This document shows, in pieces, positions 49,172 to 60,064 of a stretch of 64,000 bases of DNA. The stretch comes from Tritrichomonas musculus (taxonomy: Eukaryota > Parabasalia > Tritrichomonadida > Tritrichomonadidae), in assembly GCA_039105265.1 (NCBI GenBank), contig JAPFFF010000014.1:372001-436000 (forward strand). The letters run 5' to 3'. Every line of letters begins with the position of its first letter. Position 1 is the first letter of the stretch. Position numbers and translations under genes: made by a program. The notes beneath the pieces were generated by a model. The model was not told the origin of the DNA. It did no database searches and saw only the letters and a list, made by a program, of their open reading frames with translations.

Positions 49172-50995
49172 GTGACATACAATTTCTATTTTTATTTTTT
49201 GATGGAAATCGAAATAAAAGGTAATCTTCGAATCAAAATCGATCAAATAAGCAACACTGCTTCCATTATTAGATCTCCTAAAGCCGTTGGACATGTTTTC
49301 ATTCCTCATTTTGCTAAATATAAAAATAAAAAATTAAAAAATAATCTCAATAGATGGATTTGCTTTTGACAGCTGTAATATTGAATCATTAACATTTGCA
49401 GAAGACTCAGAAGTTATAACATTTAAAAGTAATTGTTTTTGTGATGTACATATCAAGAAACTCGGAATTCCAGCGAGCCTCAAGAACCTGCAGAATGGAT
49501 GGTGCGCTAGTCTCTACGATTTGACACAAATTGAAATCTCGCCAAATAATCGTCACTTCATTTTTTATAACAATCAGTTCCTTCTTGGCAAGAGCCTTGA
49601 ATCGATTGACAAATTTGACATTCTCCACTTCGCACTTTCACACATCGAAAAAGCAATAATACCACCTCAAATCAGCGTCATAAAAACACGCTCATTTTTT
49701 CGCCATAAGAATCTGAAATCAGTGAAATTTTCACCAAACGCAGAACTCATACAAATTGGCCATTACGCGTTTTATGAGAGAAGCATCGAGAGTCTGTCGC
49801 TGCCTGCGAGTGTCGAATAGATTGATGAATGTTGCTTTTCAAGTACTTCTAATCTCAGAGAAAGAGAGATTTCACCGGAAAAAAAGAGATTCAAGTTGAT
49901 AGATGGCAAGTATGTTGTTAAAGAGAGCCAGCCTGGAAGTGGCGTTTTCGATGTCATCATCTTTGCAAGACGTGACATCGAGAGTGTCAGCATCCTTCCA
50001 AGCATCAAAGTCATCGATGATTATGCTTTTTATTCATGAAAACACTTAAAAAATGTCACATTTGAATTAAACTCATCACTCGAGTCAATCAAAAAACATG
50101 CATTTGATAAAATTCTTGGCTCACAAAGATTCATCCTCCCTCCCTCACTGAAAGAGGCAGAATGTTATTCATTTGCATACATCAAAAAAGCGAAATGGAT
50201 TGAATTCCTTGGTATATCAGTTACAATTAAAAGAAACAGCTTTGATTCGTCTCAAAATTTCGAAGGTATCACTTTCCCGAATGCTGAAGAGGTCATTTTT
50301 GATGATAATGCAATGAAATACGCACCGAAATCAGCAAAGATTCTTGTCAAGCCTGGCTCAAGACTTTCTGGTGAAGGCCTGCATGACTGTCAGAACGAAA
50401 TCAGCTACATCGAGTCTCACACAGTGACAGCAAGTAGAACTGAAGAAAAAGCACCAATAGAAAGTGAAGAAGATGCCTCTTCAACAGAAGCGGCAACTGG
50501 AAAAGTTTCAAAGAGACATGGAGTAATCTCTGATAAATTATTCAATGAGGAGAACAAAAACCTGAAAAAGTTTGTTTCATACCTGCAAAGGCATCTGTCG
50601 AAGTACGAAGATGTCATCTCGTACAACGACTTCGTCGAGAAACTGAATAAAGGAGACATCGATATTGATATTGATAATAAAACAGGCAATGAAAAAGGAG
50701 AAGAAGTTTCCAACGAGCACGCTTTTGTTGGTCCAGAAGATGAAGAATTCCAAGAAGTTGTGAAGACAATTGGTGAAGGTGCAACAAGCGAAGTTTTCAA
50801 AGTTGTTGACAATCGCACTGGTGAAGTTATTTGCAAGAAAGTCATCAAAGAAACGGATGACGATAACTCATTCAAAACTCTTCAGAACACCATGAAAGAG
50901 ATCTGCACATTGCAATCTGTCCGCCACCCATGAATTTGCGAGACATTTGGTTACAACATGCAGGAGCCTCTTGAAGGACAGACAAGCGGTGACGA
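49172..50995 (+). pseudogene. Decayed TpLRR-protein kinase gene, truncated in the N-lobe
   Basis: The reading starts at ATG 49172 (EIEIKGNLRIKIDQISNTAS), shifts frame near 49360, then stays in one frame to 50931. In-frame stops occur at TAG 49818, TGA 50037 and TGA 50931. BspA-like LRRs (IPASLKNLQNGWCASLYDLTQIEISP, LSLPASVE) lead into a linker. A kinase N-lobe follows: glycine loop IGEGATSEVFKVV, invariant-lysine strand EVICKKVIKE and helix C MKEICTLQSVRHP. No HRD or DFG motif follows, because the sequence switches at about 50998 into an inverted RRM fragment. Architecture matches TKL-type kinases with TpLRR that are expanded in trichomonads. Confidence 0.8.
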
Positions 50996-50999
50996 TTTT

Positions 51000-51130
51000 T
51001 TTTGGAAATCCATTTTCCATTTAATTTGTCTTTTGCATATGCTGCTGATAAATGTGATTCAAAGCAAACAAATCCAAATTCTTTTGATTTTCCAGTTTTG
51101 AGGTCAAACATAACTTTAGAAACTTTTTAT
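51000..51130 (-). pseudogene. RRM (RNA-binding) domain fragment
   Basis: The minus strand reads VSKVMFDLKTGKSKEFGFVCFESHLSAAYAKDKLNGKWI. It contains an RNP1 motif (KSKEFGFVCF) and the following helix of an RRM, most like those of poly(A)-binding proteins. Upstream, GKIKS in another frame suggests a frameshift. Downstream it runs directly into the antisense of the kinase pseudogene. It is a fragment with no complete gene. Confidence 0.7.
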
Positions 51131-51769
51131 TTTTCCATAGAATGAGAATAACAATGAAAGATCTTGTTTTTCAAAGTCTGATGGTAAATGTTTAATGCAT
51201 GAATTTGGTATTCTAATGCTCATTTCAAAAAAATGATGAAAATGGCATGTTGAAAGGAGGAAGTCATTTTCAAATAAAATTTTCAATTTAACACAATTTG
51301 AAACAAAAAAGTGAAGTTGCCGATTTGAAAAGAAATTTCAAATATATTGTTGATTGTGAAATTTAATCAAATAATAAGATATTCATTATTTAAAAGAGAA
51401 CTTTTAGAGTAGATGAACTCGACATTCATCAAATTTTCTTATGATAGATCTATAATATTTTTTTTTTTTTTTTTTTTTTTTTTGAACCAAAAGAATTTTA
51501 ATATTGGAAATAGGCATCATTAACAACTGTTATAATGATAAATAAGTAGCATTCGATGAAATCTTGTTTCAAATATCTCATTTGTGGTGATAAAAAATTC
51601 AATTTTTAGATGAATTTCAAGTAATAATTATAGGTAGAACGTAGGAAACTTTCGAATTTTGGAGATATGATTCAAAATTGATATATTATAATTATTGGGA
51701 GTAAATATTATCAAATATAAATTTTGAGCAAAATCGTGGCGTTGGGTTTTTCGGAAAATACGTTTTTTC
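51131..51769. other. AT-rich gene-free stretch with poly-T
   Basis: Includes a run of about 23 T at 51461-51483. No gene seen. Confidence 0.35.
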
Positions 51770-52526
51770 GAAAATGACGCGAAAAAGATGGTATAGCAAG
51801 AGTTCAAAGATATCGTGAAAATATATTATATAGGATGTATAGTTAATCATATATTATCTATTAAATATTTACTTATTCATGGCTTGTATAGAGATATGTA
51901 TGAAACAAAGCTATGCATGGTGCTTGTTAATTTGCACTTTAGTATATTAGAAAAAAAATGACAAAGTGAAAGGTAACTAAGTGCGTATGATATGTAAAAA
52001 AAAGTTTTATATTCTTATATATGTTATAGCAAAAAATCAGATTTGAAAACTTGTTCTATAAGAAAATCGTATTTAGAAAATTTTTTCGGAAGAAAATTGG
52101 GTTTTCCTTTACACTAGTCAAAAAGTGACATTTTAAGATAATAACCATATAAAAATAATTATCATAGAGTGATAAATATAATTATCACAAAAAAATCGGA
52201 GCATAACCATTGCATCCGGAGATACGTCGATTTTTGTGGTTTTTCGATGATTTTACGATTTTTTTAAAAAAAGCTGACATAATAAATGCGTACACCTACA
52301 GGCATTCAGTAAAAATTTTATTAATTAATAGTTTATTATCTGTATTATAATATATCAGAATTTTAAAAAATTCCAACGCCACAATTTTGAAAAAAGTTTG
52401 TTTCAAGTTACAATAAAATTGAATGGGATTTCCTCTCAATTTTTGGAAATTGTTTTAACAATATATATAATATATTTTCACGATATCTTTGAACTCTTGC
52501 TATACTATCTTTTTCGCGTCATTTTT
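51770..52526. repeat. Inverted repeat, 62-bp arms, about 630-bp spacer
   Basis: Left arm 51771-51832 and right arm 52464-52526 are complementary with one internal mismatch (core GACGCGAAAAAGAT, AAGAGTTCAAAGATATCGTG). A second pair, AAAATCGTGGCGTTGG (51730-51745) and CCAACGCCACAATTTT (52373-52388), lies in an order that simple nested inversion would not give. Flanking GTTTTTCGGAAAATACG is partly mirrored. No TSD found and no coding content. Confidence 0.75.
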
Positions 52527-52728
52527 GGAAAATTCTTGAAAAAAAAAATTCGTTTTTCGAGTGATGGTAAATCCCAAAATAAAATGATAAAATAACATTG
52601 TATAAATCTACAAAAAAATATTTATACAGTATAAAGATATTTCATTCGGCCATTAATTAAAACAAGGGAGTTTACACACTCTTTGACAAAACTAATCAGA
52701 AATAAATATAAAATAATATTTTCCTCAA
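52527..52728. other. Short AT-rich spacer
   Basis: 3' flank of the TpLRR frame; nothing else. Confidence 0.3.
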
Positions 52729-54123
52729 TTAATATGTCGTGATTTTTACTGTTGATGGTAATGAGAGACTCTCTGGATCAATAAATGATGGAATTGATAT
52801 TTGTGTTAATGATGAACATCTATAGAAAGCAGCTTCTCCAATTGAAGTTACAGATGATGGAATTGATATTTGTGTTAATGATGAACATCTAAAGAAAGCA
52901 GCTTCTCCAATTGAAGTTACAGATGATGGAATTGATATTTGTGTTAATGATGAACATCTAAAGAAAGCAGCTTCTCCAATTGAAGTTACAGATGATGGAA
53001 TTGATATTTGAGTTAATGATGAACATTCGCTGAAAGAATTTTTTCCAATTGAAGTTACAGATGATGGAATTGATATTTGTGTTAATGATGAACATCTATA
53101 GAAAGCAGCTTCTCCAATTGAAGTTACTGATGATGGAATTGATATTTGTGTTAATGATGAACATTCTATGAAAGCAGCTTCTCCAATTGAAGTTACAGAT
53201 GATGGAATCGATATTTGTGTTAATGATGAACATTCGCTGAAAGCAGCTTCTCCAATTGAAGTTACAGATGATGGAATTGATATTTGTGTTAATGATGAAC
53301 ATCTATAAAAAGCAGCTTCTCTAATTGAAGTTACTGATGATGGAATTGATATTTGTTTTAATGATGAACATCCACAGAAAGCGCAATTTCCAATTGTTTT
53401 AATGAATGGTGGAATAATTATTGTATCCAGTGTTGGTTTGGACCAAATAATTGTATCAAAAACATTGTTATTTGATCTGCTTTTATATAGAAGATATTTA
53501 TCTTCGAAAAATTCAATATATGATTCACTGTACTGAACAATTGTGATTTGATTTAACTTTTCACATCCTGCAAAAGGATTACCTTCAATTAAAGTTACAG
53601 ATGATGGAATTGATATTTGTGTTAATGATGAGCATTCGCTGAAAGCAGCTTCTCCAATTGAAGTTACTGATGATGGAATTGATATTTGTGTTAATGATGA
53701 GCATTCGCTGAAAGAATTTTTTCCAATTAAAGTTACAGATGATGGAATTGATATTTGTGTTAATGATGAACATCTAAAGAAAGCAGCTTCACCAATTGAA
53801 GTTACAGATGATGGAATTGATATTTGTGTTAATGATGAACATCTAAAGAAAGCATAACTTCCAATTGAAGTTACAGATGATGGAATTGATATTTGTCTTA
53901 ATGATGAACATCCATAGAAAGCATCATTTTCAATTGAAGTTACAGATGATGGAATTGATATTTGTGTTAAATTTGTATTTCTACTGAAAAATGTAACAGA
54001 TATTTCATTTTCTTTTAATAATAAAAAATAAATAACTTCAACCTCTTTTTTGTTTGTTGCTTTTTGTAATGCTGTTATATAAAAAAATGATGAAACATTG
54101 AAAAAAATCGATGTTGGTGAATG
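52729..54123 (-). pseudogene. Ankyrin-TpLRR frame with homogenised repeats, no ATG
   Basis: 464 codons between TGA 54124-54126 and TAA 52729-52731, without an ATG at the 5' end. It begins SIFFNVSSFFYITALQKATN and an ankyrin-like unit (KKEVEVIYFLLLKENE). Fifteen near-identical TpLRRs of exactly 69 bp (ISIPSSVTSIGEAAFxxCSSLTQ) follow, in blocks of six and nine split by a divergent unit (QITIVQYSESYIEFFEDKYL). It lies just downstream of the DUF3447 gene at 54225-55421, on the same strand but one frame off. It therefore looks like the detached 3' half of a fused gene. The very low divergence of repeats implies recent expansion or gene conversion. Confidence 0.7.
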
Positions 54124-54224
54124 TCATAAAAATATTCAATATTTGAAATATCATTAAATATTCATTTATCGAACTGATTTAAAATATTTTATGAAGTTAT
54201 CTTATTGAATTGTGGTCCCTGAAA

Positions 54225-55421
54225 TTAGTTCTTCATCAAAATATTTGTGATTAGAATAATTTTCATTTTGATTTCTTCTTCTTTCTCTTTCAATAAAAGG
54301 TTGAAAAGTTCGTTATATTTATAGAGGTGCAAATAGAAGAATCCATGTTCTTTGATAGTTTCTGTTTCAAAATAATAGTAATTATGATGTTTTATGCAAT
54401 TAGATATAATCGCTTCTTTTCGTTTTGAATCTTTTTCTTCTTGAAACAGGAAAGTATTTTGAATGTACTCAGCAAAATCATTGTGATGGCATTTAATTGA
54501 TTCAATAAGGCATCTCAAATATTCGTTATTTGAATCGTTGAATTCTAATTCATTTTTGTTATCGAATTTTGGTGGAAAAACATTCTTCGTTTCAAGAATA
54601 TGAATCAGTTCTGCTTTTTTCGAATGAATCGCATAAAGCCACAGCGATGCTCTCAATTCAACTTCACTCATCATCAAATATTGAAAAATTTGAATCGATC
54701 CAAAGAAAGCTGAATATTCAATCAGAGTCGTATCTTTTCCTTCCAGTAAGAATGAATTGGTCTCAAAAATTGATGGTGCAATTTGGCTTGAAAGTGAATA
54801 GTTACTCCGAGTCACATATGAAATGAATTCTTCAACTGAATCCTTCCGTATCATTGAGCAAATGTGTGAGTCATTCTCGCCTTCTTCGCGTTTCATGTCA
54901 TAGTTGTCAAAAATATTTGATGACTCATTTAAAAGTTCGTTTTTAACAGATTTCATTTTCTCTGCTCCTAAAAATTCTTCGAGCTCTGGATAGAAAAAGT
55001 GACAGTAACGGTTACCGTTAGGTTCGTATTTAGTCAGCATCGATTCACAAATATCGTCTGTTAGTCTTATGACATCATTCCTCAATAGAAAATGAACGAG
55101 TAATTTGTTGTCTTCAAAAATATAGAAGATTTCTTCATTTGACAAGGTCTGTTTGATTTGGCGTTTATAGTGAAGAAGAAGTTGTTTGATTCTGGTCATG
55201 AAACTTGTATCACGGTGGTGTTCGTCACTGATATTTTTGATGATTCGCAAAAACTCTTCAATATTTTCAAAAGATCCAGCTTTGTCTTCCTGTTTGAGAT
55301 TTGGAGAGAATCTTTCAAAATACTCGTCATCCGTTGTGTCGTCGAAATTCTCATCTGAATTTTCAAGAAATTCGAGAATGGTAGTGTAAAGCTTTTTCTT
55401 ATCAGCGATATAGCTTTCCAT
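54225..55421 (-). CDS. DUF3447 / ankyrin-type protein, third copy
   Basis: 398 residues, ATG 55421 (MESYIADKKKLYTTILEFLE). Clearly paralogous to the pair at 28.3 and 34.5 kb but diverged: the same N-terminal helical module, EPNGNRYCHFFYPELEEF, and DUF3447 units (SLIEYSAFFGSIQIFQYLMM-type; here TLIEYSAFFGSIQIFQYLM, ASLWLYAIHSKKAELIHILE, CLIESIKCHHNDFAEYI). It ends KEEEIKMKIILITNILMKN. Its stop falls at the same place in the alignment as in the other copies. About 100 bp later an ankyrin-TpLRR frame begins. No membrane span. Confidence 0.87.
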   Translation of the reverse strand: MESYIADKKKLYTTILEFLENSDENFDDTTDDEYFERFSPNLKQEDKAGSFENIEEFLRIIKNISDEHHRDTSFMTRIKQLLLHYKRQIKQTLSNEEIFYIFEDNKLLVHFLLRNDVIRLTDDICESMLTKYEPNGNRYCHFFYPELEEFLGAEKMKSVKNELLNESSNIFDNYDMKREEGENDSHICSMIRKDSVEEFISYVTRSNYSLSSQIAPSIFETNSFLLEGKDTTLIEYSAFFGSIQIFQYLMMSEVELRASLWLYAIHSKKAELIHILETKNVFPPKFDNKNELEFNDSNNEYLRCLIESIKCHHNDFAEYIQNTFLFQEEKDSKRKEAIISNCIKHHNYYYFETETIKEHGFFYLHLYKYNELFNLLLKEKEEEIKMKIILITNILMKN

Positions 55422-56024
55422 TATTTGCAGAGGGGAAAAAAAAGTAATTTTTATTATTTATTTGAAAAAGTTTAAAATTTTAACGTTTTCAATTTTATTG
55501 TGAATATATTCACAAAAAGTTAAATACTCAACATAATTGAATAAAATTAAAATTTTTACATAAAATAAAAATATCTTAATATTATTTATGTACAATAATA
55601 TTTATATCTTAATTATAAGTTAAATATTTAGTATTATTTATTTTAAAATATTAAATTTTGCTGTATAATAAATTGGAATTTTATTTAATACTTCTTAAAA
55701 TAGATCTTGATTGAAAATGAAAGCGCATAAATATATGACATAGAGTAAAGATTAATAAATTATTTTAATAAGAGATACTATTTTATAAAAAACAAAATAA
55801 AAACTCTTATGAATTTTTTCAATCATAAACCGTTTTTGTTTTTGTATGTTATATTCAAGTTAAGCTTTCTAATACCAGATAGTTTTTATTAGGTTTATTT
55901 TCGAAGACTACTAATCTCAGATTGTTATTCCCAAATTGATATAATTATACCTCTTGCTTTTTTGCTTCTGAAAAAAAGTAATTAATATTTCAGTTAATGC
56001 AGTGGTAAAAATATTCAAGAATTA
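55422..56024. other. AT-rich intergenic
   Basis: 5' flank of the DUF3447 gene and AT-rich DNA; no gene recognised. Confidence 0.35.
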
Positions 56025-56156
56025 TTTCAGATATTTTGTTGATTAAAATCAAGAATGAATTAAGTTGCTGAATCAACTAGTAATTACTTTTTTCAGATAT
56101 TTTGTTGATTAAAACCAAGAATGAATTAAGTTGCTGAATCAACTAGTAATGCTGTA
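56025..56156. repeat. Tandem duplication of 66 bp
   Basis: Two adjacent copies (56025-56090 and 56091-56156) share TCAGATATTTTGTTGATTAA and GCTGAATCAACTAGTAAT, with a single difference (AAAATC/AAAACC) in the core. The duplication covers the 3' end of the TpLRR relic that follows. Confidence 0.8.
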
Positions 56157-56314
56157 TAGGATGGAAAAACATTAATTCCAAATTCAATTTCGGATAAGGG
56201 ACGTTCAAACTTTACACATTCGAGTGACCTGCACAAGCCGAAAGCACTTGTGCCAATTTTGGTGACAGAGGAAGGAATTGTTATTCTCCATAATGATAAG
56301 CATTCACAAAATTC
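56126..56314 (-). pseudogene. TpLRR (BspA-like) fragment
   Basis: 63 codons ending at TAA 56126-56128. Reads EFCECLSLWRITIPSSVTKI, then GTSAFGLCRSLECVKFERPL and a C-terminal cap ending ALLVDSAT. One complete and one partial TpLRR are recognisable. No start; this is the truncated end of a BspA-like gene. Confidence 0.65.
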
Positions 56315-58059
56315 AAAGAAAAAGAGTGCAAATACCTTTAAAAATTCTTGGGGATATGGCCAAAAAACAATTCAATTTTTACATAATAATCATTCAAAAA
56401 ATCACAATCACTCAAAAATGTATGAACACAAAATCATATAAAAAAAAATTGGGTTTGAAAATGATCGTCCAAACACAAACAAACCTTCTCAAAAAAAAAT
56501 TGAACCCAAACAAACTTTATTAAATTTTGGGATAAACCCAAACAAACTTAATTTATTTTGAGTGAAACACATCATACAGAAAAAGTTCAAATAGAATTTT
56601 TTTATAATTATAAAATAGATGCGTTATAACTATTCAAAGCTGTTATTTTTTGTTTAATTGTGACAATTATATATATATATATATTATATAAATTATAATA
56701 CATATTTTAAGGAATTCTGTATCATTTATTATCAAGATAAAATACATTTATTGATATATTCACAATTATCTATTTTTTATTTAATTTTTAAAATTAAAGC
56801 TCATCGATTCAAATAAAAAAAATAAATTAAAAAAATATAAAACTAAAATATCTTTACTATTTATGATTATTATCCATGATATTTTATTTATTTATAATTT
56901 ATAATATATCTATAATATAATAATTATATTATTAATTATGTAAAAGTGGCAGCATAGCTATTATAGATTATTACCATTATATCAATTATTTTGAATAAAA
57001 AAGATCTTTTATTTAAAATCCAATCTTAATAGAATATTATTTATTTTAAGTGCGAAAAGTAAATTTTATAAAAAATATGATATATTAAGAAAAATTAAAT
57101 GGTAGTTTTATTTTTCATATACTTTCTCAACAAGATTTCAGAATATTTGAAATATAACGAATACTTTCTTTGAATTTCATTCATAATATTCAATTTTTCT
57201 TTGAATGAAAAAAATAAACTTTACCTCCATTTCATATTTTATATCATTTTATCTTTTTTATCAAACAATTTAATTGCATTATTCTTCAGTAATAATATAT
57301 TAGATAATTAGCATATTATTAATTAAATTATAAAAAAGTAATTCATATTTAAAATATAAAGATATGGTTATTTTAAATTGAGAGGGAGGTAATGTTTTTT
57401 GAACAAGGTTTATTTCAAATTTTATTCATTGATCAAATTACTCATTTGCTAATTGATATGTAAAATATTAAATGTTTTATTTGTAATAATATTTATTAAT
57501 ATAATACAATATATTTATTTTATATATGATTATAAAATTATTAAATGGGATAAATAATGATTAAATATAAAACACGAAAAAGTATTTGAATTTAATTCAA
57601 TTTATTATTTAGATTTATTAAAATATTTATATTTCAATAAATTTATTATTTAGAAGACAACAAAACAGAAAAATAATATATGGAATAATTAAACAATATA
57701 AAGACGAAGCAAACACATTTTTTATAAGTTGTACAATACCAAACCCAAAAAAACAAAAAAAGCAATAATTAAAACAAAAAATTATTGGGTTTTGTGAAAA
57801 CTAGTAAGTTAAATATTAAAAAAACTATTAATATATTATTAATATATAATTTTCTATTTAGTAAACATAAAATATCTAAAAAATAACAATTTTTTTTGGC
57901 TAATATTATTCTCTAAATTTGAAAAATGTACTTAATGTTTTTTTGTGTTTGTTGTTGTGCCAAGACGGCACAAAAGTGAAGATCACAAATATACCTCAAA
58001 CACATAAAAAAAAACAAAGAAACACCATTTTGGGTTTTGGGTTCAGACATTTTTGAGTG
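56315..58059. other. Long AT-rich gene-free stretch
   Basis: Contains repeated ACCCAAACAAACT motifs (56500-56560), an (AT)n microsatellite at about 56670-56686, and poly-A/T tracts. GGGTTTTGGGTT at 58031-58042 mirrors the CCCAAA motifs. No gene or structured RNA seen. Confidence 0.4.
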
Positions 58060-58091
58060 AATATATAAGAAACACAAAACTTTCTCGTGCT

Positions 58092-58169
58092 TATGAACAA
58101 ATAGGTGCCACATGTTATGCACATGAGGCCTTTAGTGTATATATAAATATCATAATGCGAATATCTTGA
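58092..58169 (+). pseudogene. Cysteine-peptidase (papain-like) active-site fragment
   Basis: The plus strand reads YEQIGATCYAHEAFSVYINIIMRI and then a TGA at 58167-58169. The GATCYAHEAF segment matches the nucleophile-cysteine region of a divergent papain-like (C1) group known from trichomonads. Sequence upstream (KHKTFSRA) is in frame but short. A relic with the matching histidine and asparagine region lies in the same orientation at 62667-63173. Confidence 0.5.
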
Positions 58170-58653
58170 TCAAAAGAACGTTAAGTCATAAATAAATTTT
58201 TAATTTTGGTAAACAATAAAGTTTGATATTAATAAATCTAAATTATATTTAATTATTATAGAGTTTTGTGAACTGTAATGATATATTTTGATATTAATCA
58301 ACAAATGATAATTCTTTTTATTATTATTTTCAATGTCACTTTTTCAAAATCAAAAGAAAATTATCAACTTTGATAATTCATTTAAAAAAAATGTTTCTTA
58401 ATAATCAAATATAATGCTAATTAATTATTAAGATATAAATAAATTTAGGTTTGTAATCATAGGAGATCTGAATCAGAACTTTATAGAGTCAAATATCAAA
58501 TAATTTTATGAATTAGCTTTGTCATCATATTTATATGTAAAGATTTTCATTAAAAAGATGGTATAGTTGACAAATTCATTATTATATATCATTCAAGTGT
58601 GCTGATAGTCTCATATTTAATTTTATTTTATTTTATAAAGTAATTCTTTTTAT
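58170..58653. other. AT-rich intergenic
   Basis: 3' flank of the BTB-like/F5/8C gene; nothing recognised. Confidence 0.35.
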
Positions 58654-59949
58654 TCAATAAATTTTTCCAAAGAATTCAATGTAATTCATATAAAGATGGT
58701 TGTTATTTTGCAAGTTGACTCCTGTCTGCCGAATTCTGATAAATTTGAATTTATGTTGATTACTGGGTTGAATTGGGAATGTGAAGACTTGGTTTGCTCC
58801 ATTCAAAATTGAATTTCCTTTTTGTTCATCAATCTGTTCCCAATTCGATGAGTCTGACGATCCTTCAATAACCCAATTTCGCGGATGTGGACCGTTAGAA
58901 CCGCAGTTGTTTGATCTAATTGTGTAGTGCGTTGGAATCACTTGATGATTCTTGAACTCAACGCAGATCCATGAACCAGAAACATTTTCTGTTGCAAAAT
59001 AGTTATTTGGAAAATCTTTCTGAAGAACTTTCTGCAGATCAAATTGAGCGATAGAAGAAGCGGTTATTTTCACTTCTTCATTAATATTTGATTCTTTCCT
59101 GAAGTAGTCAATTATTCCACTATAGTGGTCGTTATTGTATTCGACACTTCGTTTGCAGCTGTCATCACGTTTCACTGATGTTCCTCCTTTGTAGCGCTCT
59201 GAAAATTTTTCTGTACTAATGCAAACTTTTTGTTTCAGGCGATTTGAAAGCGATTCCCACGTGCCTGGTGTCAGATACTCAATCGAGAAAATGTCAATGA
59301 ATTCATTCATCTTATCAACTCCAACATTTTCAAAGTAAACATGTGAATACAATTTTGAATACTTATCGTCGTCCTTAAAAAGTTCATTCACAAATTCAAG
59401 TAAATCGTCTTCACTATCAATTTTAAAGTTATCGTTGCAAAAAATTCGCTCAAGAGTGAAAATTTCAAGTTTCTTGAAGTTGTCTTTTTGCACCGTTTTG
59501 ATTTCGCTGAAATTCGCTGAGACAAATTCAATGTCTTTCTCGATTTCTGATGAATAGAAATTTGAAAATCGTTCGTCTTCAAAAAGTCGATCAAGAGCAT
59601 TCTCAATCGTTATCTCGGGACGGTTAACTTTGATTTCAATATCTGTGGTCTCCAGTTGTTCTGATATTTCTCTGATAAATTTGATATCTTCATTCCTCAG
59701 GTCGTTGATTTGGAAATTTAGAATGGAAAGAAATCGTTTGAAATCTCCTTTGGTTCCCGTATTAATGTATATCTTGTCGTTCGTTGGATCTGTAAAATGT
59801 AACTTTGAAATCTTTCGTGATAAGAGGTCTGCAAAAATTCGACTAGTGCGATATTCTTCTCCATTAACGATAAATGTGAAGTCCTGATCATATTTGTCCA
59901 TTGGTATGTGCATTATTGATTCCAATTTGAGTTGGATTGTTGGATTCAT
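58654..59949 (-). CDS. BTB-like / F5/8C-like (discoidin-fold) protein
   Basis: 431 residues, ATG 59949. The N-terminal BTB-like fold (QDFTFIVNGEEYRTSRIFADLLSR) is followed by a BACK-like helical region (to about 270). The C-terminal F5/8C-like domain (about 290-431) has SGSWICVEFKNHQVIPTHYT, NWVIEGSSDSSNWEQIDEQK and FKFIRIRQTGVNLQNNNHLY, ending NYIEFFGKI. Same architecture as 30815-32362 but without the central coiled coil and well diverged. Soluble, no signal peptide; partner unknown. The start lies about 40 bp from the tRNA-Leu gene on the same strand. Confidence 0.88.
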   Translation of the reverse strand: MNPTIQLKLESIMHIPMDKYDQDFTFIVNGEEYRTSRIFADLLSRKISKLHFTDPTNDKIYINTGTKGDFKRFLSILNFQINDLRNEDIKFIREISEQLETTDIEIKVNRPEITIENALDRLFEDERFSNFYSSEIEKDIEFVSANFSEIKTVQKDNFKKLEIFTLERIFCNDNFKIDSEDDLLEFVNELFKDDDKYSKLYSHVYFENVGVDKMNEFIDIFSIEYLTPGTWESLSNRLKQKVCISTEKFSERYKGGTSVKRDDSCKRSVEYNNDHYSGIIDYFRKESNINEEVKITASSIAQFDLQKVLQKDFPNNYFATENVSGSWICVEFKNHQVIPTHYTIRSNNCGSNGPHPRNWVIEGSSDSSNWEQIDEQKGNSILNGANQVFTFPIQPSNQHKFKFIRIRQTGVNLQNNNHLYMNYIEFFGKIY

Positions 59950-59988
59950 TCAATTTAATGACAAATAAATAAAATTTAAATAAAAAAA

Positions 59989-60064
59989 TGGTTGTTGTGG
60001 GAGTCGAACCCACGTCAAACCAGATTTTAAGTCCAGTGCCTTTGGCCGCTCGGTCCAAACAACC
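59989..60064 (-). tRNA. tRNA-Leu (anticodon UAA)
   Basis: Acceptor GGTTGTT pairs perfectly with AACAACC. The T-arm GTGGG-TTCGACT-CCCAC is perfect, with canonical B-box GGTTCGACTCC. The anticodon stem CTGGA/TCTGG (two G-U pairs) closes the loop CTTAAAA, anticodon TAA at 60027-60029. A-box TGGACCGAGCGG resembles the Leu/Ser type with one extra base. A run of seven T follows the discriminator as Pol III terminator. Oddity: the variable region is only about 6 nt (TTTGAC), whereas tRNA-Leu normally has a long variable arm. Confidence 0.9.

Noticed and set aside
50417-50875. 152-codon minus-strand frame
   Set aside because: Antisense of the kinase pseudogene linker; Ser-rich artefact.
57913-58122. 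69-codon minus-strand frame
   Set aside because: The plus strand here encodes a recognisable cysteine-peptidase relic, and the minus-strand composition is not gene-like.
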